In this document: piece by piece, positions 11,308 through 23,368 of the stretch
Layout: each line of letters starts with the position of its first letter
Position numbering within the stretch: the stretch's first letter is position 1
Source of the DNA: Whalleya microplaca
Taxonomy: Eukaryota; Ascomycota; Sordariomycetes; Xylariales; Xylariaceae
DNA: 64,000 bases
Assembly (NCBI GenBank): GCA_022497155.1
Contig: MU385713.1
Location: forward strand, 1,426,001-1,490,000
Direction of reading: 5' to 3'
Program-made: the position numbers and the translations under genes
The notes under the pieces: generated by a model
The model's database searches: none
Told to the model about the DNA's origin: nothing
What the model saw: the letters and a program-made list of their open reading frames with translations, nothing else

Positions 11308-14300
11308 ATGGTCCATCCATACCTAAGTGGCCTGATGGCCTTGGTGACATTATGGCTTGCCGTCGGAACTGAAGCTAACGCCAACCATCCTCGGTTGTTC
11401 GAACATCGACAAATCTCTCATCCATACCAGAATACTAGCTCCAGCATAAGCCCCAGTCACTCAAGTAGACATCCTACCTCCTCTGAAACGCTGTCACATT
11501 CCAATAGCACCAATACCATCTCGATAACTTCGCGAACTTCGAGCTCAAAATCTTCCATCAGCTCCTCCACTTCCCTTAAAATAACCAGCTCCCCATCGTC
11601 TAGCAGTATACCGGTAACGACGCCTCCATCAGGAACCGGAGTGATTGTCTCGCAGCAGACTACTACCGTGAACGGCAAAATACAAACTCATCCGGTCATT
11701 GTTGGTGGGGTATTCACGTCTCCAGTAACGCTAGATTCCCCTGATCCCACCCCCCTGAACCCAACGGGAGAACCAGCTAAGTCCAGCGCCAAGTCTATCT
11801 CAAGCTCATATTCAGCTGTTCTGGGCGAAATCACATCGTGGCTAGAGAATAAGGATCAGGCAAAAGCAACTCCTATCCTCGCATCCCTAAAAGGGGTCCT
11901 GCCGGAGATCGGTACGATGGTTAACAACCTTCCTAATGGCAAGAAGAGCCTGAGTGGAGGTTGCAAGAGTGCCGGGAAGAAGAGGTATCTCAAGTCATCA
12001 CCTCGAGTCGAAGGTTCTATAAAAGAGACCAGGAAATCATCAAGTAGCTTGAAGGGTGCGGTCACCCGATTTTTACGTGGCCAGCCAATTGTACAACGTG
12101 ACATACTCGGTGGTCTCCTTGGCGGTTTGAATAAGCTGCTCTGTTCCACGACTGATTTAATCGATGATTTCACGAAGGTCACTGGGACGAAAGACCAAGG
12201 TGTTATTAATAACCTAGCTAACGGCATCAAATCCACGATCAATGGTGTTGATTTAGGGGTTGTTGGCGGTGGTGGCGGCGGAGGTGATGGTGGTGACGGA
12301 GATGGGGATAACGATGATGACAACAACAGTAGGCTCGTCATTTTTTTTTTTTTTTTTGGTTTTTTTTTTTGTCTAATAACCTCGTCCCATTTCTTTCAGA
12401 ACATCCCTTACGACATGATAGGAATTGAGCGGCTGACTTTTCATGAAATAGCGAGTACTAAATCGACCGACAAGACGACCACGGAGAGCTCTAAGAAATC
12501 AAGCACGAGCAGCTCAACAGCTTCATGCACGAAATCGGTGACAGCAACATTTGAGAGCATATTTTGCACTGTAACCGCTTCGGTCTCGTTACCAGAGATC
12601 CAGCGTCGCCAAACAGCGTGCTCATCCCGGGTCTATAAGACTGTCACAGGCTGCTCGGTCTCCAACAGTGCAACGAGAACTACCACTATAGTAGCGGCCT
12701 CAAAGACACCCTTTTCTGACACATGCTCGCCCGAAACCTGCGGTGGTACCTCCTGTGATTCGGGAAAGCGAGATCTGGAGAAAAGAGTGTACGAGGACGC
12801 GCCACAGCGGAGGATTGCACCAGCCCGTGGTGAATGGGCTGAGCCAGCGAATTATGGCGGCGATAGGAGTGCCTTCTTCCGCGGCGAGGTCGCTAGGGCA
12901 TACCTAGGGCAAGGCACTGACGTCGGTGCTGTTGCTCTGAATATTAAAGATACCAGCCAACCGACCTCATCGTATACCAGGCGTTGGACAGACGAGGTAG
13001 CCACTGTTGCTGTTGCGGGACTTTACGGCTGTACCTCAGTGGTGGTTGTATCTCAGCGCGGTGTCTGGGCAACTCACAGTATGTATATCTAACAGATTTT
13101 GAGAACATTTGTTAATATTGCGTTCCTCTAGTGTGGGAGAATCCTTCTTTCACTGGCGCACAACTGATAGCGGGTTTTTGGTATTTCGACGACTATGACC
13201 TTGACGTTAACGGTCTGCCAAAATACAAATATTTTGAACCTATATACGAAGACGAGAACCAAAAGAACCAGCGTTTCCAGCGTGAGATCATCGGCGCAAT
13301 CCATAAGGGAAACGGTATCGACTCATGGCACAGTCTCGGCCTGGACCAGCTCCGCAATGGCCAAAATTCGCCGGTCGCACTTCTCTCGCACATATTCGAC
13401 ACTGAAGCACAGCCACAAGTGTTTATTGTCACGTCGCGGCCCCGTGCATCAACAAGCGATCCTAACCGACACGTGGATCAGAACGCGGGAAAGAGAGCGT
13501 ACGACCGCCAGATTGAAGAGATCCGCGAGGAGATCGACGACATTTTCGAAGAAAAGGCCCCAATCCAAGTCATTGACTACTACCCCATTACAACACCGAT
13601 AGACTGGCCTCACAATAATGATCCTAGTGCCGTACAGAGTTACCAAGCCGACTCGAGGGGTGCTGATGTAAGAGGGAAGATTCGTGAGTAGCCCCTAGAA
13701 TTATTGTCGTTCTTTCTATCCGAAAAGTTGTTGCAATGTTGAATGAGAAACTCCTGACTCTGCAATAGTAATCCAATATAAGCCAGCACCCGATTGTGCT
13801 GGTAAGGCTAAGTATCGGGTTTGGCACCAGGGACAGTTTCTCGATGATAGTGAACGCGAGTGGCAACCCCTTCAATGGGCAGATACTCGTCAAGTCATCC
13901 CGCAACAGAACCAAGGTAACCAAAAACGTGCAAGTGGCGACAATCAGCCTTCGAAAATTGCAGCGTGCCCGCTCCCAAGTAAATCATCTGTATCAACAAG
14001 TAGCTCGGTTCGCTCAAGATCATCGTCGGCGTCCACAACAAGCTCGAGATCTTCCGTGTCATCTTCCCGATCTCTATCCTCTTCTAAGCTGGTCATTTCG
14101 TCAAGCCCAATTACTACAACATCGTCATCACTTTCCACAACACGTTCATCGGTGACTTCGTCTAGATCGCCGACTTCATCCAAGCCGGCAACCTCTATTC
14201 CCATAAAGACTACTTCCTCATCGTCGTCACGAACGACCTCATCTGCGAGCCAAGCACCTCCTTACTGTTCACCTTACATCAACCCGCATCAGAGCATTAC

Positions 14301-15129
14301 GCGCTGTGACTGCACCGACCACAAGACGTTCAGCCTAGCCACGCAGACTACAGGTGGCGATCTATGCCCGCAGTCGTCTCCCGCCAAGGGCTGGTCCCAG
14401 ATCACACCTCCACCAACAACTACTACTGCGAAACCGCCGGCTTCCAAGACGACGACCCAGCCCAACGGAGATATAGTGGTATGCACATCGTACTCGAAGA
14501 TTCAGGGCATCGGAGTCGATGCGAGTGCCTGCGTCGGGACTACGATATCGACGGCAGTCGCCTACGCCACTGGCACCTGCAATGCGCATATCATCGAGTA
14601 TGGGTCTATTAATGGGGTTCTGGCGGACATCACACTACAGGATAATGATAAGAAAGAGATCGGCAGCAACAGGGATGAGTTGCCTAAAACGTGGAAGCCA
14701 TTGAAATGGGGGTCCAAAGTGACGGTCAAGAGCAGTAAGCTTCGGCACGACGTGAGCTTCGAATTCATCGAAGGCTTGCTCGACAAACGCGATCTTAGTG
14801 GTACCCAGAGTAGTGGGGCCGAGGTAGATAGACGGCAGGACTCTTTCCCGGCTTTCTCGATCTGGGATATGATCGTGCGGGTCGGGGATAAGAAGTGGAC
14901 GACGAAGGACGATAAGCAGAACAGTCTTCCACGTTGCGAGGTGCAGGGATGGTACTACGCGAGTGACGCTGTCCCAGTCAACATGCCGTTCCCAATACCT
15001 AACGATGGTACCTTCTCGGTGAGTAAACGGTCCCTTATCCTTTATTGCTTTAATTATAGTCACAGTCGCACTGACAAACTCATCTAGTCACGCGAGTTGA
15101 ATTGTCGGTGGGAATGCAAAGGTGAATAG
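11308..15129 (+). CDS. Large secreted Ser/Thr-rich protein, about 1163 aa
   Basis: Five exons are inferred: 11308-12328, 12452-13078, 13132-13683, 13769-15018 and 15088-15129. The chosen ATG gives a signal peptide (LSGLMALVTLWLAVGTEANA). The frame is open further upstream but would bury it. Mucin-like Ser/Thr stretches flank a core. The core contains GLYGCTSVVVVSQRGVWATH, then WENPSF over an intron, a WYFDDYDL segment and VFIVTSRPRA. The C-terminal part is Cys-containing (PYCSPYIN..ITRCDCTD, then CTSYSK and SACVGT). Several dibasic KR/RR sites (GKRD, EKRV, LDKRD, DRRQ, QKRA) suggest Kex2 processing. The first intron holds a long poly-T run. I recognise the core only as a pattern seen in uncharacterised secreted fungal proteins; it may be a cell-wall or interaction protein. 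Confidence 0.7.
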
Positions 15130-16258
15130 TCACCTAATTGGGGGGAGGTTGACTTGTACATCAGATAATGTTTTATTGTTAGACTTTAATGCGATGGGAC
15201 ATTATATCCTCTTGTAGCTTCATATTGTTGCGAATGGTCTTCTAGAACAGATAGATCGCATGTCGATACAGACTACAAAGTCCTTCTGAAGCTTGCCTAT
15301 CAGGCCAATTTGAAATCATTTTGAGAATAATGAATACACATGTTTATAGGCTATCTCAATAAATTCAAACCTTATTCTAATACTTAGTGTTGATTAGGTT
15401 GGCTAATCCCGGATTCGAGCCTCGGTATAATCCCGTTTCTCTTTAGTCACTACTCCGTACTGTTAACTTAACTATCACGGAAGACCTAAGCCCTGTCAGT
15501 CTAATAATGATTTATAAGCATTGAGCTTTTTCATACATGGGAATAATTCCGCTCACGGCAACATAGGTAGTATCACCGACGAGTCCCGGCCCTAATGTAG
15601 ACTTTACAATGCGTAGTGTCTGAGTGGAAACCCTTTCGTAATATGTATTCACATTTCCGGCAAAGCGGACCTTCAGAAAAAACTGCCGACATACAAATCT
15701 GCATGTCAGAACTTTACTTTGAAGTCTTTAGGATGTGCATACCTGGATCCCTCAAAGCTGCATATCTTGCATTTTGGCGAGGTTCCCTACACTCAACCAA
15801 TAAATCTCTGGCGAAACTGAAGTTGAATAGAATGACGTAAAGTCATGACTCGGTGAGAACCTATCCACTTTTGTGCGGGAATATGCCGCATTATATCTCC
15901 CATGCCACGTGGATTTCATATTAGAGACCATGTGGAGAGGTTGTCTGAATATGATAACGTAAAACTTGGTAACCTACCTTATTAGCTCAACGCTAGCAAA
16001 GGATACACAATTAGCTTCAGGGGGTTTAGCTTCGGCATAGTCTATCCGTATAAAACTTTATCCTACCCACACGGCGTCATGGACTAATAAGATATACAAA
16101 GAATAATGAAATTCGCGAGTAAATATGCTACGTGTAGAGGTGAGGAGAATTCGCAAAGGGACCGATAGCCCCATAGATTGCTATTTAAGAGGGAGTAAGG
16201 TCCTCTCCATGAAAGGAGTTCTAGAGTGTCTTTACATCTTGCGAATTCAATTTTGAAA
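15130..16258. other. Intergenic, no gene seen
   Basis: This spacer lies between two plus-strand genes. Only short frames without support are visible. Confidence 0.45.
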
Positions 16259-17462
16259 ATGGCGGTACAAGCGAGTCCGAAGTTCCAAGGCTGGTTGGGT
16301 AAAACTCCAGACTCAGTCCAGGGGAATATGGAATGGGGCGAATATGAACCTAAGAAGTGGACTGAAGACGATGTGGATATCGAAATCTCACATTGTGGTA
16401 TCTGCGGCTCTGATCTACACACGCTGAGATCTGGCTGGGGTGAGACACTCTACCGTATGACCTCCTCATCTTTACTCAATCCAATAGACAATTTTGACGA
16501 ACTTAATAGCCTGTGTTGTCGGACATGAAATCGTGGGGAAGGCCATCCGCGTGGGCCAGAACGTCAAGCATATCAAAGTCGGTGACCGCGTCGGAGTCGG
16601 CGCGCAAGCTCGCAGTTGCCTGCAGAGCGACTGTCCTGACTGTTCTAACAGCCTGGAGGCGTACTGCAAAATTGGGAGCATCAACACGTACGGCGCTGCC
16701 TACCCTGACGACGAAGGAAAGAGTTATGGCGGCTATGCCGACTACAACCGTACCAACGGTAATTTTGTTTTCCGCATTCCCGAAGGACTAGATTCAGCCG
16801 ATGCTGCTCCTATGCTTTGCGGAGGTGTCACTGTTTATTCGCCTCTGAAACAAAACGGCTGCGGCCCGGGCAAGGCAGTGGGTGTCGTCGGTGTTGGTGG
16901 TCTCGGCCACTTCGCCGTTCTCTTCGCCAAGGCACTAGGTGCTGACAAGGTTGTCGGCATATCTCGAAAAGCTGATAAAAAGGATCCTGTGCTCAAACTA
17001 GGAGCCGATGAATATATAGCTACTGATGATGACAAGCAGTGGGCTGCTAAGAATGCTCGAAGCTTGGATCTCATCATTTGTACAGTGTCGAGCGGCAACA
17101 TGCCTTTGGAGGGCTACTTATCGCTCCTTAAAACGAGGGGAACTTTCATCCAGGTTGGGTACGTTGAAAATTTCGGCAATGCGGATTGAAAAAACTAATT
17201 TTGATACAGTGCTCCTGATGGGGGTAACTTGCCAGCGATAAACGCATTCATACTTATCGGAAATGGGATTAAGGTTGGTGGCAGCTTGATTGGACCGCCT
17301 TGGGAAATCAACGAGATGCTACAACTTGCGGCAGATAAGAAGATTAAGCCTTGGGTGCAGGAGAGGCCGCTCAAGGATGCGAACCAGGCAGTGGTAGACA
17401 TGGATAATGGCAAGGCTCGCTACAGGTATGTTCTTGTGAATGATAATTTTGGGAAGCACTAG
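16259..17462 (+). CDS. Zinc-type NADP-dependent alcohol dehydrogenase, 365 aa
   Basis: Three exons: 16259-16454, 16510-17158 and 17210-17462. Splicing restores SGWGETLYP-CVVGHEIVG and IQVG-APDGGN. It has the medium-chain dehydrogenase/reductase layout: catalytic zinc ligands in HCGICGSDLH and VVGHEIVG, four structural-zinc cysteines in the CLQSDCPDCSNSLEAYC loop, and a Rossmann motif GVGGLGHFAVLFAKALG followed by SRKADKK, whose Ser/Arg/Lys favour NADP(H). This matches the cinnamyl-alcohol-dehydrogenase/yeast ADH6-like branch, which reduces a range of aldehydes. Length is normal. MAVQASPKF is the preferred start; an upstream in-frame ATG would add 11 residues. No pathway partner lies next to it. 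Confidence 0.92.
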
Positions 17463-18298
17463 TCGCTCGAAGGTCTATATCATTATTATAATAGAGCAAG
17501 ATTAATTGGAAAAAAACCTGTGAAATGGTAGAGATGTTTGACGTCGCCAACAGCAGGGTGTTTAACCCGAACGGGTTGATGTACGACGTGTAGTGACTAT
17601 TAGCTCTTATATGGGAGACCGCTCAATATTTAGCCTGTCTACCATGACACCACGGCTATGTATTTATATCTGTACCCGTAGATAGAACCGCGTAACCCCT
17701 GATTCTAGTGCCTGAGATTGCGACCCAGTAATGATAGTCCCATGCTATATTGACTCCCAGCTTGTTCATTAGTTTCCATATTACCAGTATATGAATATTG
17801 CACATCTGGTAGAGCTGCCATAAAATATATGTGGCTCAATAGAGACGGTGAGGCTTTCGTGGAAGACTTAGACTTTGGTGAAGTAACCAGAGTGAGAATC
17901 TGCGGAGGATCACTTTGTGCAGCCTGACCTGTAGTGAGACATATACGCGAGGCAAGTGAAGACATACATTGCGACACCAATGATGCACAAGGTGCACTTG
18001 GAAAAATCTAACTGTTTCATATTCGAACGAAGGCACGTACACACACGCATATATATATATATATATATATTCTCCGAAGAAATGTCTCATTCATCATCAG
18101 CATAGGACGAGTTGGTATATAATAAGAGTATGGGAAATTCTGAATATCAAAATTAGGAGTATAGAATCCGTCTCCATCAAAGATATAGGAGAAGCGGCCT
18201 CGGTGCACAAAGCAGAGCATATATTGTACCATTATTGGTCATCTATAAGCATTGGTTAATTGAGTAAGTAGTTATGCTGATCCGAAGGCGAGATAGCA
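17463..18298. other. Intergenic spacer with an (AT)n microsatellite
   Basis: No gene is seen. At 18049-18070 there is an uninterrupted AT dinucleotide run of 22 bases, preceded by a short AC run. The spacer separates the dehydrogenase from two solo LTRs. Confidence 0.6.
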
Positions 18299-18460
18299 TG
18301 ATGAAATAGACGTAAATTATGAGTAGTATATTAGTTATTGTTAGAGAAGTATCGTCACTAGAGTCTGACAGGGGAGGCAGAGTCTCCTATATATAAGCCA
18401 CAGCATATGGGGCGTCCCAGCCACTGAATTATCACAGCCACACATCCCTGTAATCCGTCA
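18299..18460 (-). mobile_element. Solo LTR (162 bp) with perfect 5-bp TSD
   Basis: The element runs TG..CA on both strands and is flanked by the direct repeat TAGCA at 18294-18298 and 18461-18465. Its reverse complement matches 56822-56984 at roughly 90% by eye. It contains a TATA-like CTTATATATAGGAG. A bare LTR with target duplication is the usual scar of recombination between the two LTRs of a retrotransposon. The family is copia- or gypsy-like; which one cannot be said without an internal region. Confidence 0.85.
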
Positions 18461-18764
18461 TAGCATGTGCATCCACATATATGGGCTATCACTTTGTCCG
18501 TCTAAAGGTTCTGTGCTGAAGATTACCAAGGAGTCCTATATAAAAATGTATGAAGGAAACGGATGCAAGTTGCACATCATCATGTATGTACAAGGGTTTC
18601 CGCAGAGGATCGGGAGGGGGACAGCAGGTCCTACAGAAGGGGGGAACAGGCAGACTTATCCTTTTGGGCTTTACTATGTGACAAATTTCTTGGAGAGGAG
18701 AATGCCGCAGATATATAGTATCGACAACCGAGCTACTACTGAACTTCCTCAAGGCAAAGGGCAT

Positions 18765-19073
18765 TGTCACACGGGCATTGGAGCCAAGACCTGTTGGAAG
18801 CTTTACGAGATGTAGGAATGCTGCATGAGTACATATATTGGGTGCTGTTGGATATTATTTGAGACTATTGGAATGTATAACTACCTAACAAAAACTATAA
18901 CAGCTACGTCGGTAACAGGCAAGATACGTATCAGAAATACATACTATTGTAAAATGTCTATATAAGGACCTATCGCCTTCCATTAGATTTAGAAAAGCAA
19001 GCACCCTCAGAGACCATGGAGAATTATTAGCTAAATTAGGATATTTCAAGCCCTTACCACAGCCCTTGTCACA
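18765..19073 (+). mobile_element. Solo LTR (309 bp), second family
   Basis: The element begins TGTCACACGG and ends CCCTTGTCACA. It is flanked by GGCAT (18760-18764) and GGTAT (19074-19078), a 5-bp target duplication with one transition. It has a TATA-like GTCTATATAAGGACC. Its first half reappears in RIP-mutated form at about 45916-46080, and its second half resembles the end of the LTR at 56210-56653. It ends about 290 bp before the next gene, so it could affect that promoter. Confidence 0.8.
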
Positions 19074-19360
19074 GGTATTGATGATTCGCACCGATTAATC
19101 AATGGTCATGTGAACAAAGACCTAGAATTTAGCGATGATGTTATGTTGGTCCTACAAAGCCATGTCCTGCACTGATCCCCAACACCTCTCATTTTCGGAC
19201 AAACAACTTAGTGACTCACAATCACAAGCCCATACACCACTCCATATGACCAAAATCTGTATAAAGTAAGCCTACCTCTCGTTGCAAGCCTAGTTTCTTC
19301 TCACCACCAAATCAACATCAAAGCCACAACATTTTGCCAAGGATCATACACTCTACTACC

Positions 19361-19922
19361 ATGCATGATACAAATGATCAAAAGAATTGTAGTGGAGACT
19401 TCGAAATCCTCGTTGCCCCCCAGAAGAATGCCCAAAGGAACACTCCTCTTGACTGGCCTGTAGTGGTTCGGTTCGGCGCAGAACACCAGGATAAGGGCCT
19501 GTATGTCAAATTAACCATAGTGCCCCAGGGTCGTGAAACAAACCCCAGAGATGTGGTATCTGAAACTACAGCAGCTTCCGGACAACCAGCAAGTCCAGAT
19601 GGTGCATGTTATGCCGTTTTCGGAAATCTCGAGATTGCCATGGGCGGAGACTATGCAATCTATGTCGACTTCGAAAAAAATAAGAAAGGTAGATACCGAA
19701 ATGAACGTTTGGGACCTTGGCTTGGGTGGAAAGTTGGAGTGGTCAAAGTTGGAGAAGTCGCAGAACGGAGTGAGCTCGAACTAAAATCGCGTAAGTTTGT
19801 CATTATTCAGCTAGGCGACATCATCTCATAGTTAACCACTAGGTTTAATACTCAGAAAGCTGAGTCAAGATTTGCAGCTCAGGAAGAAGCTTGAAGGAAT
19901 AGACAGCTCATCCTGGGACTAG
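19361..19922 (+). CDS. Small velvet-like protein, 169 aa (tentative)
   Basis: Exon 1 is 19361-19790 and exon 2 is 19843-19922, with a GTAAGT donor and CACTAG acceptor. Splicing gives LKS-RLILRKLSQDLQ and an end at SSSWD. The reading frame extends upstream only through a TTG, so the ATG at 19361 is used. Segments such as PLDWPVVVRFG and GACYAVFGNLEIAMGGDYAIYVDFE resemble the Pro-x-Val and FxVFxDLxVxxxGxYxLxF strands of velvet regulators. The protein is much shorter than canonical velvet factors and lacks the clear N-terminal QP..AR..G motif. It could be a reduced or diverged velvet-fold protein, or an unrelated beta-rich protein. Two solo LTRs lie just upstream. Confidence 0.5.
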
Positions 19923-21644
19923 GTAATGCGAACCATACTGGCATGTTAAGTTCAAGGTAAGCCAAAGCGGCAAGGCCCCTATATATCTATATGCTCAGCT
20001 AATGGCCATATGTAGGTCCACAGAAACTAGTCTCATCCCTTTCTCAACAACACCTAGCAGATCAACGCATGCATAAAGAGAGTGGTATTATAAGGGGGTG
20101 TATTCACTGAGTCACTTGGGCTTTAGGGACTCCTTTCAAAGGCATCAGCTGTCGTGTAAAACAACTATGTTATTCGATTGTCTTCTAGCCTCTGGCGCCT
20201 TTAGTGGTCTAGGATAGGTTCAACCTTTTGGCATGATTCAGCTTCCACCTATCAAAGATATAAGATTAATACCCGTGGATTGTAGAATACAAGTCTAAAT
20301 GTATTGGAAACCCTTTAGGGATGCTACCATAAGACAATATGGTGGTTGCCAAACTGATGTATCACTAGTCTCATAACGTCACCTCCTCTCCAATTAGACT
20401 GCATTACGCTTATCAACAAAAAGGGCTTATGGTATTATACAAGGGCACACTCGGATTCTTTACTCACACCTTTCACTATTTAAATTAAATGATATAGCTA
20501 TTACTATCGTTTTCGTATCCCGGCCTTGATGGGGCCCTTAAACAGTATCTACTATATATTCTGTGATATTTACACAAATATGTCATGGCTAAACTTGTAT
20601 ATGCTAAGGGAGTTTCAGCTCCTGCTACTATAAGCCTTTATAAGATGTTGAGAAGTTTTACTACACTGCAATTCCTATTTTAAAACAGCTTGACCCCACA
20701 GCCCTCCCATGTTTTTTCTTGGGAAGGTAGGATAACAGCAGTTCACTCTGAAGGACATATCTTCATGAATGGCAACCAAGTTTAAAGCACCGCAGAAATA
20801 TGGTTTCGCACTTAATGACATCAGTTCAGTTACCCGAGAAACAAAAATATGGGAAAGTCTACTTCATCAGCAACTGTTGACATGCAGTTTACCTTAGAAG
20901 TATACCCTAACATGCCAGATTACTTCCATGTCCTATAAACTTTAAGATTTGACATTAGTACCAAATTGATTCAGAACAACATTGCAGATAAGCTGCACTA
21001 AACATTGATATTTACGTATTGGTAAGCGTAGCATATATATTATACATTGTCAAATTTTTGCCTTTCGCCTGCCTTCAGCACTTTCTAGTCTACCATAGCA
21101 ACCTTCCTCCAGTATCTATCCAATGTCACACAGTGGTACTCACTTATCCTTCAGAGTTTCCTCATTCCATCTCCAGAATAGGCAGGCATTCAAAGTTCTG
21201 GGATGAACACCACGTCCTGTACACCACATACTGATATCAAACTTCAGAACCTATACTTTAATGCAAATGGGGTTCGTTTATTTCCTTGATGAGATACAAG
21301 ACTAGTACAAATCTCAAGAAGGTAAGAAGTTCCATGTTTGTATCTCATATCATTAAGTGGCGCCATTGAAGCTGCCTTGACTGGGTTGCCACTGCCGCTA
21401 TCTGGTTATATACGAGCATGTCGGCACTAGGCTGCGAAGCCGTCTATCAGCCTTGTAATCTAGGATTGGGAATGTTCATTTTTTGAACAGTAATGGAAGG
21501 AAGCTCCCTAGATGTGGAATCAAACACTAGCCTTTTTCGTACTCACATCGCAACCCCATCGTTCTAATAATGACTAACAAACCTACCTACGTAGCCTCAG
21601 CACCTAGCCACCACCACAAGTGATCAACTACGCCTCAAGTTACT
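19923..21644. other. Intergenic, no gene seen
   Basis: These 1.7 kb contain no supported reading frame on either strand and no obvious repeat. Confidence 0.45.
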
Positions 21645-22037
21645 ATGGCCAACTCAACAACCAAGGATGTTGCCTCCATGGCTAGCATGCAAGATAACAA
21701 GTTTTTCTCCACAATCTTCAAGTACCTCCCCAAAACTGCCAAGGACGTCAACATTGACTGGCAAGGATTCGCGGTAGAGATGGGACTGAAGGATGCTTCT
21801 ATTGCGAAGGTATGTGCTGTGGATTCTCTGCCTACTCTACCAAAGCTCACATTTATCCAGTGCCGTTACGCCCAAATTAGAAAGAAGTTCGGTATGAACG
21901 AGACAGCATCGAAGACCACGGCCAAGGCTTCAACGCCATCGATCCCGCCTTACAAGGTCACCAAATCTCGAAAGACCATGGAGACCAAGAATTTCAAACT
22001 TACTCGGGGTGATTATCATGATGGTAACCGGGAGTGA
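21645..22037 (+). CDS. Small Myb/SANT-like protein, 113 aa
   Basis: Exons are 21645-21809 and 21861-22037; the 51-nt intron is GTATGT..CCAG and in frame. The domain reads NKFFSTIFKYLPKTAKDV, NIDWQGFAVEMGLKDASIAK, then CRYAQIRKKFG across the intron. A short basic tail follows (VTKSRKTMETKNFK). The intron lies in the third helix as in the minus-strand paralogs, but in phase 0. It is compact and lacks the long acidic tails of its neighbours. It sits about 700 bp from the next family member. Confidence 0.7.
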   Translation: MANSTTKDVASMASMQDNKFFSTIFKYLPKTAKDVNIDWQGFAVEMGLKDASIAKVCAVDSLPTLPKLTFIQCRYAQIRKKFGMNETASKTTAKASTPSIPPYKVTKSRKTMETKNFKLTRGDYHDGNRE

Positions 22038-22722
22038 CGTGATAAGGTTCGTACTTGGAAACCTCTACAGCACTTAGGGAGGTTACAAAGGTCCCATACG
22101 AGGGCTTCACTTTGGAATACGTATCATTGCTAGTTCACGAGGAGAGGGTCGCTTCCTAGGGTAGAGTTTACAGTGTTTGGTAGCATTGCAAGTTCGAGGG
22201 TTGCTATATTATGCAGCCAGTATACCAAGTTTACATCTAAGCTACTGGCGATCATTTGCAGTGCAATCATGTCTAAATCATGCGGGTCTTACGAAGGACT
22301 ACAAGTACTATGAAATGTAGCGCACCTTCTAATATCTAAAAACGTGTTGACAAGAGTATACCCATTAGGTAAGCAACGACTTGGTTTTCCGAGTTGTGAA
22401 GTGCTTGATACTGGTGCTCCTGCATGGCTGTCTTTTGGTGCCTTCTCAATATCCAAATTGTCCCCACGGGTCTCTACAGTAAATTTTGATTCTACTTCGC
22501 CCACTTTCCCAACCCTTTCCTACTTCAATTCAGCTCCTCTCACACCTCCACATCACCCCGTCTCACCTTTGATCAACACCCCGTCTCGATCAGAATAATA
22601 CTTCAGATTCCAGAAAGGTAAGCAGAGATCCTAACAATTTCTTTCGGGTCATGTCGCATATTCATCTCCATAATGACATGACCTCTTCATTTGGTACCCA
22701 CCCATGCTGATCTCCACCCAAG
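22038..22722. other. Spacer between two paralogs
   Basis: No gene seen. The last 250 bases become pyrimidine-rich, consistent with a promoter and leader for the gene at 22723. Confidence 0.45.
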
Positions 22723-23368
22723 ATGCCTCCGAAGAAGAGTACCCAGCAAAACAACGGCGCAGCCGGTGATGAAGGAGGTGTACCTCTGACCACTCCGGAG
22801 TACAAGCTTCTCGATGCCCTTCTGAAGCACGCTGCGAAGCCTCAGAACATCAACTGGGAGGCCGTAGCTACAGCTGCGCACTTCGCGAACGCCAAGTCCG
22901 CAAAGGACAGATTCCGTCAGGTTTGCAAGAAGTACAATGTACGTGTCCTTTGGAATTCATCTTACTATTCTCGACAAAGATACTTGTTGTTCATATGCTC
23001 CAATCTCTGCCCCGCGTTCCTCCCAGACATACAGAAAAACCCATTACTAACTTCGAGTTCAGTGGTTTGAGGACACCGAAGCTGCCACCGCCCAGGATGC
23101 TGCTGCCGCCGATGCTACTCCCAAGAAGACACCGGCCAAACGCGCTAGAAAGGCTACAAAGCCAACCAGCGAGGACAGCGCTGCTCTAGGCGATGATGAA
23201 GCTGAGTCACCTGTGAAGAAGCGCAAGATTAGCCCCAAGAAGACTGCCCCGAAGGAAGGAAAGCAGCCTGATGCCAAGACTGAGATGGAACAGAGCAACG
23301 AGCAGAAGGAGGAGACTGCAAATGGAACTGCTGCCGACGCAGACATCGACGCGGAGAATAAGGATTAA
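22723..23368 (+). CDS. Myb/SANT-like protein with NLS-rich tail, 173 aa
   Basis: Exon 1 (22723-22938) has 72 codons and exon 2 (23063-23368) the rest, joined by a GTACGT donor and a TTCAG acceptor with CTAAC branch point. The domain is TPEYKLLDALLKHAAKPQNINWEAVATAAHFANAKSAKDRFRQVCKKYN, an unusually clear copy of the family pattern (long helix, N-I-N-W, then R.R..CKKY). The tail is Ala/Lys-rich with two NLS-like blocks (KKTPAKRARK; VKKRKISPKK) and a Glu/Gln-rich end, like a small chromatin protein. The codon bias is strong for this region, suggesting it is expressed. Confidence 0.82.

Noticed and set aside
15395..15430. Possible tRNA T-loop (GATTCGAGCC)
   Set aside because: No matching stems for acceptor or anticodon arms.
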